Program-made: the position numbers and the translations under genes
The notes under the pieces: generated by a model
What the model saw: the letters and a program-made list of their open reading frames with translations, nothing else
Database searches by the model: none
What the model was told of the DNA's origin: nothing
Assembly (NCBI RefSeq): GCF_041714655.1
Contig: NZ_CP168219.1
Coordinates: forward strand, 1,674,001-1,738,000
Direction: 5' to 3'
Source: Pseudoroseicyclus_A sp041714655
GTDB lineage: Bacteria > Pseudomonadota > Alphaproteobacteria > Rhodobacterales > Rhodobacteraceae
DNA length: 64,000 nucleotides
Part shown: positions 58,320 to 64,000 of the stretch, one piece after another
Layout: every line of letters begins with the position of its first letter
Position numbering within the stretch: position 1 is the first letter of the stretch

Positions 58320-60334
58320 TCCGCGGCGATCTTCTCGGCCTCGCGGGCCGCGGCACGGGCGGAAAGCTCGGCCATCAGCGCCGAGGCGCGGGCGATGGGG
58401 TTGGTGAGGTAGAAATCCGTCACCGGGGTCGCGAAATCTCCCGACCCGAGCTCGCCCTCGGGCAGCGGCGCGCCCTCGTTCTCGGCCACCTCGTCGAGAT
58501 CGGCCAGATGCGGGTGGGCGGCGGTCAGCGCGGCGCGCAGCGCGCCGAGGCTGTCATAGGGCAGCACGTTGCCGAGCTCACCAGACAGCGCGCGCAGGAT
58601 CGCCCAGTTCTCCTTCGCCTCGCCCGGCGGGAAGCCGGCGCGTGAGGCGAGCTGCGGCCGGCCCTCGGTGTTCACGAAGAGCCCCGATTCCTCGGTATAG
58701 GCCGCGGCGGGCAGGATCACGTCGGCGCGGTGGGCGCCGCGGTCGCCGTGGGAGCCCTGGTAGATTACGAAGGCGCCATCCGGCATCTCGATCTCGTCGG
58801 CGCCGAGGTTGTAGATCACATCGGCCCCGAGCGCCGCCTCGATGCCGCCCTCGCAGGTGGCGCCGACGTCGAGCGCGCCGACGCGGGAGGCGGCGGTGTG
58901 CAGGATCATGACGCGGCTGCCGGCGGCCTCGGCCGTCTTCAGCGCCAGTGCCAGCACGGCGGCGCCGTCGTCACCGGTCAGGGCGCCCTGCCCGATGATC
59001 ATGACGCCGCGGCTGTCTTTCTTGTCCGAATGGTCCTGCTCGGCCAGCCACGCGAGGCTGTCGCGGCCCGTGCCGATCTCGGCGACGTCATAGGTGAGGT
59101 CGGCGACCGCCCCGATCCGCGCGACCTTGGCGCCGCGCAGCCAGGCCCGGCGGATGCGGGAATTCAGCACCGGCGCTTCCTCGCGCGGGTTGGTGCCGAT
59201 GAGGAGGATGTTGTCCGCCACGTCGATATCGGCGATCTGGGCATTACCCACATAGCCGAGCCGGTTGCCGGCGGGGAGCTTCGCGCCGTCGGTGCGCGAT
59301 TCCACCATGCCGCCCTGCCCTTCGATCAGGCCCTTGAGCGCGAAGGCGGCCTCCACCGGGGCGAGGTCGCCCACGATCCCGGCGAGGCGCGTCGCCCCCT
59401 TGACCGCCGCTGCGGTCTTCTGGAGCGCCTCGCCCCAGGTGGCGGGGCGCAGCTTGCCGTTCTCGCGGATATACGGGCGGTCGAGCCGCTGGCGGCGGAG
59501 CCCGTCCCAGACGAAGCGGGTCTTGTCCGAGATCCACTCCTCGTTCACCCCGTCATGGTTGCGGGGCAGGATGCGCATGACCTCGCGGCCCTTGGCATCG
59601 ACGCGGATATTGGCGCCGAGCGCATCCATCACGTCGATGCTCTCGGTCTTCGACAGCTCCCAGGGCCGCGCCGTGAAGGCATAGGGCTTGGAGACAAGCG
59701 CGCCGACCGGGCAGAGGTCGATGATATTGCCCTGCATGTTGGAATGCAGCGTCTCGCCGAGGTAGCTGGTGATCTCTGCATCCTCGCCGCGGCCGGTCTG
59801 GCCCATCGTGTAGATGCCGGCGACCTCGGTCGTGAAGCGCACGCAGCGCGTGCAGGAAATGCACCGCGTCATATGCGTCTCGACCAGCGGCCCGAGATCC
59901 AGATCCTCGTTGGCGCGCTTCGGCTCGCGGTAGCGCGAGAAGTCGACGCCATAGGCCATCGCCTGGTCCTGCAGGTCGCATTCGCCGCCCTGGTCACAGA
60001 TCGGGCAATCGAGCGGGTGGTTGATGAGGAGGAACTCCATCACCCCCTCGCGGGCCTTCTTCACCATGGGCGAATTGGTCTTCACCACCGGCGGGGCGCC
60101 GTCCTTGCCGGGGCGGAGGTCCTTGACCTGCATGGCGCAGGAGGCGGCGGGCTTCGGCGGGCCGCCGACGATCTCCACCAGGCACATGCGGCAGTTGCCG
60201 GCGATGGAGAGGCGCTCGTGATAGCAGAAGCGGGGGATCTCGATCCCGGCCTGCTCGCAGGCCTGGATGAGCGTCATGGCCCCGGGGACCTCGACCTCCC
60301 GGTCGTCGATGATGACTCGTTTGAGGTCTGACAT
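58316..60334 (-). CDS. nuoG: NADH-quinone oxidoreductase subunit G
   Basis: 672 aa peripheral-arm subunit. N-terminal 2Fe-2S site with C37, C48, C51, C66, then the His-Cys3 4Fe-4S cluster (H106, C110, C113, C119), and another 4Fe-4S cluster starting C158-xx-C161-xx-C164. The remaining part is the molybdopterin-oxidoreductase-like domain without cofactor. Normal length. First nuo gene of the window in transcription order; nuoF is not upstream. Confidence 0.96.
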   Translation of the reverse strand: MSDLKRVIIDDREVEVPGAMTLIQACEQAGIEIPRFCYHERLSIAGNCRMCLVEIVGGPPKPAASCAMQVKDLRPGKDGAPPVVKTNSPMVKKAREGVMEFLLINHPLDCPICDQGGECDLQDQAMAYGVDFSRYREPKRANEDLDLGPLVETHMTRCISCTRCVRFTTEVAGIYTMGQTGRGEDAEITSYLGETLHSNMQGNIIDLCPVGALVSKPYAFTARPWELSKTESIDVMDALGANIRVDAKGREVMRILPRNHDGVNEEWISDKTRFVWDGLRRQRLDRPYIRENGKLRPATWGEALQKTAAAVKGATRLAGIVGDLAPVEAAFALKGLIEGQGGMVESRTDGAKLPAGNRLGYVGNAQIADIDVADNILLIGTNPREEAPVLNSRIRRAWLRGAKVARIGAVADLTYDVAEIGTGRDSLAWLAEQDHSDKKDSRGVMIIGQGALTGDDGAAVLALALKTAEAAGSRVMILHTAASRVGALDVGATCEGGIEAALGADVIYNLGADEIEMPDGAFVIYQGSHGDRGAHRADVILPAAAYTEESGLFVNTEGRPQLASRAGFPPGEAKENWAILRALSGELGNVLPYDSLGALRAALTAAHPHLADLDEVAENEGAPLPEGELGSGDFATPVTDFYLTNPIARASALMAELSARAAAREAEKIAAE

Positions 60335-60519
60335 GGCACGCGCCCCTTTCGCCCGAGGGCGGCGCCACCGATCCGGCGGCGCCGGTTTTCGGCCTTCTAG
60401 CGCGGCTCGCCGGGGGAGAAAAGGGAGGAGGGCGACAAAGCTGCCGCCCTCCTGTCAGGCTCGGGATTTTGACCGCGGATCGGGCGCCGCCTGGGTGCGG
60501 GCCCTGGCTTTCGCATCGA

Positions 60520-60969
60520 TCAGCGCAGAAGCCGGCCGATCGCGGTGCCTTCGGCCATCTGCTGGCGCCCAACGGCGCAATGGCTTTCCTCGTCGCCCCG
60601 CGTGGCGCCGAGCGCGGCCAGCCGCTCGCGGGCCAGCGCTTCAAGACGCGCCTTTTCGCCGCGGTCGCGCACGAAGGCCTCGATCTCTTCATCGGTATAG
60701 CCGAGCGCGCTCGCCTGCGACTTGAGGCCATTGAGGGCCGAGATGCCCCGCAGGAGCCGCGCGTCGATCGGCCCGCAGACCTCCGAGATCTCGTAGGCGA
60801 TGGCGATGTCGATCAGCCCGTCGGTGATCTCGTTGACCGAGCCGAGCGCCGGCTTGGCGGCGCTGGCGCCGGCGAGAATCGAGAAACCGAGGATGAGGCC
60901 GGTGGCGGCGGCAAAGGGCTTGCCGAGGCGGGACCGGCCACGGGGCGTCTTGTGGGGGCGGGTGGGCAT
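60520..60969 (-). CDS. DUF5333-like secreted protein
   Basis: 149 aa with a basic N-terminus and a hydrophobic signal/anchor segment (AAATGLILGFSILAGASAAK, about residues 20-39). The mature part 'LGSVNEITDGLIDIAIAYEISEVCGPIDARLLRGI' and 'ALGYTDEEIEAFVRDRGEK' resembles DUF5333 proteins that in Rhodobacterales lie next to nuoF/nuoG. It is 185 bp upstream of nuoG on the same strand, with secF beyond it. Confidence 0.75.
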   Translation of the reverse strand: MPTRPHKTPRGRSRLGKPFAAATGLILGFSILAGASAAKPALGSVNEITDGLIDIAIAYEISEVCGPIDARLLRGISALNGLKSQASALGYTDEEIEAFVRDRGEKARLEALARERLAALGATRGDEESHCAVGRQQMAEGTAIGRLLR

Positions 60970-61139
60970 TTTCGCTCTACTCCGGGAATGACTGCTCTCT
61001 CCCCGAGATTGGCCCAGGACGGCCGCTATTCAATATCGAGATGTCGCGAGGCTCTCGTGATCGGCGGGACACCGCCGCAGAGGCGCCCTGCCCCGGCCTT
61101 CTTGCCGAAAGTCCCTCAAGAGGGAGTCGCCAAATGCAA

Positions 61140-61161
61140 CGGGGGGCGCGAACGCCCCCCG
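61140..61161 (-). terminator. Hairpin downstream of secF
   Basis: CGGGGGGCG-CGAA-CGCCCCCCG, a 9-bp perfect stem with a four-base loop, 36 bases after the secF stop on the minus strand. A smaller hairpin (TCCCTC-AA-GAGGGA) lies next to it at 61112-61125. T run is weak. Confidence 0.6.
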
Positions 61162-61197
61162 GTAAGTCCTCATCGAAGCGTTTTGCCCCGTCCGCCC

Positions 61198-62166
61198 TCA
61201 GGCGTCGACGTCGGCGAACTGCCCGCCGGTCGGGGTCGACGGCTTGTCCCAGTCGCGCTTCACGCCGAGCATCAGGACGATGTTCTTGGCGACATAGATC
61301 GAGGAATAGGTGCCGACCACGATCCCCCAGGTGATCGCGAAGACGAAGCCGCGGATCACGTCGCCGCCGAGCACGAGGAGCGCGATCAGCGCAACCAGCG
61401 TCGTGCCGGAGGTCATGACCGTCCGGCTCAGCGTCTCGTTGGCCGAGATGTTGAGCACCTCGATCAGGGGCCGCGTCTTGAACTTCCTGAGGTTCTCCCG
61501 CGCCCGGTCGAAGACGACGACCGTGTCGTTGATCGAATAGCCGACGATGGTCAAAAGCGCCGCGATGATCGCGAGGTCGAACTTGATCTGGAAGAGCGAG
61601 AAGATCCCGATGGTCAGCGCCACGTCATGAACGAGCGCGGCCACGGCGCCGATCGAGAACTGCCATTCGAAGCGCAGCCAGATATAGACGAGGATCGCCG
61701 CCATGGCGCCGACGACGGCGAGGACGGCGGTGCGAATGAGCTCGCCCGACACTTTCCCGCCGACCGAATCGACGGCCATGAATTCCAGCGTCGGATCGAC
61801 GCCTTTCAGCGCCGCCTCGACGGCGCCCATGGTTTCGTTCGAGACGGATTCATGCCCCTCCTGGGCCTGGATGCGGACCTGCGCGACATGCTGGTCGTCG
61901 TCGAAGCCGGGGTCGAACACCTCCGAGATGGTGACATCGCCGAGGTCGAGCCCCGAGAGCGCGTCCCGATAGGCGCCGATGTCCACCGGCTGTTCGGCCT
62001 CGGTGCGGATCGAGGTGCCGCCGGTGAAGTCGATCCCGTAGTTCAGCCCCATCGTGAAGAAGAGGATGATCGAGGCGATCACCGCCACCACCGAGGCACC
62101 GAAGGTGATCCGTGCCGCGGCGAAGAAGTTGATATTCGTGTCGTCTGGGACGATGCGGATGGGCAT
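61198..62166 (-). CDS. secF: Protein translocase subunit SecF
   Basis: 322 aa with six membrane helices. 'FTMGLNYGIDFTGGTSI' at the first periplasmic loop, 'GVTFSIGAVAALVHDVALTIG'-like (FSIGAVAALVHDVALTIGIF) and 'YSINDTVVVFDRARENLRK' are SecF hallmarks. It works with SecD to pull exported proteins using the proton gradient. The ATG at 62166 gives MPIRIVPDDTNINFF; a start 13 codons upstream would overlap secD. Four bases after secD. Confidence 0.95.
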   Translation of the reverse strand: MPIRIVPDDTNINFFAAARITFGASVVAVIASIILFFTMGLNYGIDFTGGTSIRTEAEQPVDIGAYRDALSGLDLGDVTISEVFDPGFDDDQHVAQVRIQAQEGHESVSNETMGAVEAALKGVDPTLEFMAVDSVGGKVSGELIRTAVLAVVGAMAAILVYIWLRFEWQFSIGAVAALVHDVALTIGIFSLFQIKFDLAIIAALLTIVGYSINDTVVVFDRARENLRKFKTRPLIEVLNISANETLSRTVMTSGTTLVALIALLVLGGDVIRGFVFAITWGIVVGTYSSIYVAKNIVLMLGVKRDWDKPSTPTGGQFADVDA

Positions 62167-62170
62167 GGTG

Positions 62171-63832
62171 TCAGATCCTGAGCGTCTTGGGCCGGCGCCG
62201 GTCATACCACATCACGACCAGCACGCGCGTCACGAAGAGCGCGGTGAAGACCGAGGTGAGAATGCCGAGGCCGAGGGTGATGGCGAAGCCGCGCACGGGG
62301 CCCGAGCCGAGGAAGAAGAGGATGCCCGCCGTGATGAGCGTCGTGATGTTGGCGTCGATGATCGCCGAGAGCGCCCGCTCGTAGCCGAGCTCGATGGCCC
62401 GTGCCGGGCCCTTGGCGGTGCGCATCTCCTCACGGATCCGCTCGTAGACGAGCACGTTGGCGTCGACCGCCATGCCCATGGTCAGCACGATGCCGGCGAT
62501 GCCGGGCAAGGTGAGCGTGCCGCCAAGCATTGAGAGCGCCCCGAAGAGCAGGATCATGTTGATGCCGAGTGCGATGTTCGCGAACCAGCCGAAGAGCCCG
62601 TAGCTGAGCGCCATCACGGCGATCACCGCGACGCCGCCGACGATGGCGGCGAGCTTGCCGGCGTCGATGCTGTCCTGCCCGAGCTCCGGCCCGATGGTCC
62701 GTTCCTCGAGGAAGGTCAGTTCTGCCGGCAGGGCGCCGGCGCGAAGGAGCACGGCGAGATTCGTCGATTCCTCCACCGTGAAACTGCCCATGATGATGCC
62801 CGAGCCGCCGGGGATCGCCTGGCGGATCTGCGGCGCCGAGATCACCTCGTCATCGAGGACGATGGCGAAGAGCGCGCCGACATTCTCGGCCGTATAGGTC
62901 CCGAAGGCACGGGCGCCCGCCGGGTTGAAGCGGAAGGAGACGGCCGGCAGCCCGTTCTGGTCGAAGCTCGGCTGCGCGTCGACGAGCTCCTCGCCGGTCA
63001 CCACCGGGGCGCTCTCGAGAACGTAATAGACGCCCTCCTCCTCCAGCGAGGGCAGCACCTCGGCGCCGGCCGGGGCCACCGCATTGGCATCCGTCGTCCG
63101 GGTGAGGACGGGCTGGAAGGTCAGCTGCGCCGTGGTGCCGATGATGTCCTTCACCTCCTGCGCGGAGCCGACGCCCGGCACCTGCACGAGGATGCGGTCC
63201 TGCCCCTGGCGGATGATCGTCGGCTCGCGGGTGCCGACCTCGTCGATCCGGCGGCGGACGATCTCCAGCGCCTGGCGGACGGTGCGGTCGTCGCTCGCGG
63301 CCTTCTCGGCCTCGGAGAGCTGCACGGTCAGCAGCGTGCCGTTCATCGAGATCTGCAGGTCGGAGGCCCCTGCCCCGGTCAGCGTCGTGACCGGCGTCGC
63401 GAGGCCGCGCGCCAGCTCCAGCGCCCGCTCGGCGCCGGCGGCTTCTGAGATGCGGATGCGCAGCTCCCCCTCCGGTGCCTCCTCGCGGGTCACGAAGCCG
63501 ACGGTCTCGCGCTCGGCGGCCAGCGTGTCGCGCAGCTCCGGCCAGAGCGCCTCCATCCGGGCGGCATAGACCTCCTCGACCTGGACCTCGGCGAGGAGGT
63601 GTGCCCCGCCCCTGAGGTCGAGCCCGAGGTTGACGAGCCCGTCCGGCAGGAAGGACGGCCAGAGCGCGGCCTCAGCCTCCAGCTCGTCGGTCGTCAGCCC
63701 GCGCGCGATGGCGGCTTCGGCATCATTGGAGCGCTCGACCCGCTCGTAGAAGGCATTCGGCAGGGCAAGGAGGAGCCCGGCCAGGCAGACGGCCCAGATG
63801 AGGATCCGCCGCCAGAGGGGGATGTGCAGCAT
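62171..63832 (-). CDS. secD: Protein translocase subunit SecD
   Basis: 553 aa. First helix, large periplasmic P1 domain with 'GLVNLGLDLRGGAHLLAEV', then six helices containing 'ELTFLEERTIGPELGQDSI', 'GIVLTMGMAVDANVLVYERIREE' and 'FALNANITTLIT'-like (IIDANITTLITAGILFF). Normal length. Four bases after the yajC stop. Confidence 0.96.
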   Translation of the reverse strand: MLHIPLWRRILIWAVCLAGLLLALPNAFYERVERSNDAEAAIARGLTTDELEAEAALWPSFLPDGLVNLGLDLRGGAHLLAEVQVEEVYAARMEALWPELRDTLAAERETVGFVTREEAPEGELRIRISEAAGAERALELARGLATPVTTLTGAGASDLQISMNGTLLTVQLSEAEKAASDDRTVRQALEIVRRRIDEVGTREPTIIRQGQDRILVQVPGVGSAQEVKDIIGTTAQLTFQPVLTRTTDANAVAPAGAEVLPSLEEEGVYYVLESAPVVTGEELVDAQPSFDQNGLPAVSFRFNPAGARAFGTYTAENVGALFAIVLDDEVISAPQIRQAIPGGSGIIMGSFTVEESTNLAVLLRAGALPAELTFLEERTIGPELGQDSIDAGKLAAIVGGVAVIAVMALSYGLFGWFANIALGINMILLFGALSMLGGTLTLPGIAGIVLTMGMAVDANVLVYERIREEMRTAKGPARAIELGYERALSAIIDANITTLITAGILFFLGSGPVRGFAITLGLGILTSVFTALFVTRVLVVMWYDRRRPKTLRI

Positions 63833-63836
63833 GCGT

Positions 63837-64000
63837 TCAGCTCTTGGCCGGCTCGGTCTTGGAAATGACCTGGGCGATGGTCGCCTTGACGACGCGGACG
63901 GTGACGCCGGCGGCGATCTCGACCTCGATCTCGTCGCCTTCTTTCACGCGGGCCACCTTGCCGACGATGCCCCCCTGCGTGACGACCTGATCGCCGCGGC
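63837..64000 (-). CDS. yajC: Preprotein translocase subunit YajC, C-terminal fragment (runs off the window)
   Basis: The last 53 codons are visible: RGDQVVTQGGIVGKVARVKE, then 'GDEIEVEIAAGVTVRVVKATIAQVISK' and the stop. These are the conserved cytoplasmic beta-domain residues of YajC. It precedes secD in the usual yajC-secD-secF order. The membrane helix lies beyond the right edge. Confidence 0.92.
   Translation of the reverse strand, partial: RGDQVVTQGGIVGKVARVKEGDEIEVEIAAGVTVRVVKATIAQVISKTEPAKS

Overview
The window is a high-GC chromosomal segment of an alphaproteobacterium. The gene content and order point to Rhodobacterales (Rhodobacteraceae/Paracoccaceae-like). Supporting clues are a 14-subunit-type Nuo cluster interspersed with small secreted proteins and a DUF5333-like gene, nuoN followed by birA-coaX-rnj, a CcmABCDG cluster with an Mth938-like gene, GFA-family proteins, a GlxA-type regulator and a Hint-domain protein. 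No tRNA, rRNA, insertion sequence, integrase or CRISPR array was seen. Genus and species cannot be fixed from this sequence alone.

Layout. 1-4.9 kb: phosphate operon pstS-pstC-pstA-pstB-phoU read leftwards, with a triple PHO box upstream of pstS. 5.1-7.2 kb: an AT-richer island with its own promoter and a tight three-gene operon (small basic protein, candidate HEPN-like protein, nucleotidyltransferase-fold protein), bounded on the right by three 25-bp tandem repeats and a decayed copy of the phoR 3' end. 7.3-9.8 kb: a CPA1 antiporter and a cytosolic PhoR kinase. 10-15.4 kb: housekeeping genes (gamma-carbonic anhydrase, gmk, yicC, two GFA proteins, class II DAHP synthase). 15.7-23 kb: GlxA-type regulator and a branched-chain amino-acid type ABC operon carrying two extra small envelope-protein genes. 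23-30 kb: hydroxyacid dehydrogenase, penicillin-acylase-type hydrolase, cytochrome c maturation genes. 30-34 kb: YafY regulator, tatABC and an ATPase. 34-44 kb: orphan ABC ATPase, SDR, Hint protein, lipoprotein, prfC, RNA helicase, two-domain glycosyltransferase. 44-60.4 kb: rnj-coaX-birA and nuoN-M-L-K-J-I-H-G, all leftwards, with seven small non-Nuo genes in between. 60.5-64 kb: DUF5333-like gene, then secF-secD-yajC.

How the genes work together. PstSCAB/PhoU/PhoR form a phosphate uptake and sensing unit. The Liv-type genes encode a complete importer (binding protein, two ATPases, two permeases). CcmABCDG delivers haem and reductant to periplasmic cytochrome c assembly. TatABC and SecDF-YajC are the two export routes. 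NuoG-N make most of the membrane arm and the G/I iron-sulfur subunits of complex I, while nuoA-F must lie elsewhere.

Most likely under-described content: the island operon at 5.1-6.9 kb; a nested-stem intergenic element present twice (30002-30126 and 39798-39919); two adjacent perfect 22-bp palindromes at 16708-16753; and a pair of small secreted paralogues inside the nuo cluster. Functional statements about these are inference from motifs and context.
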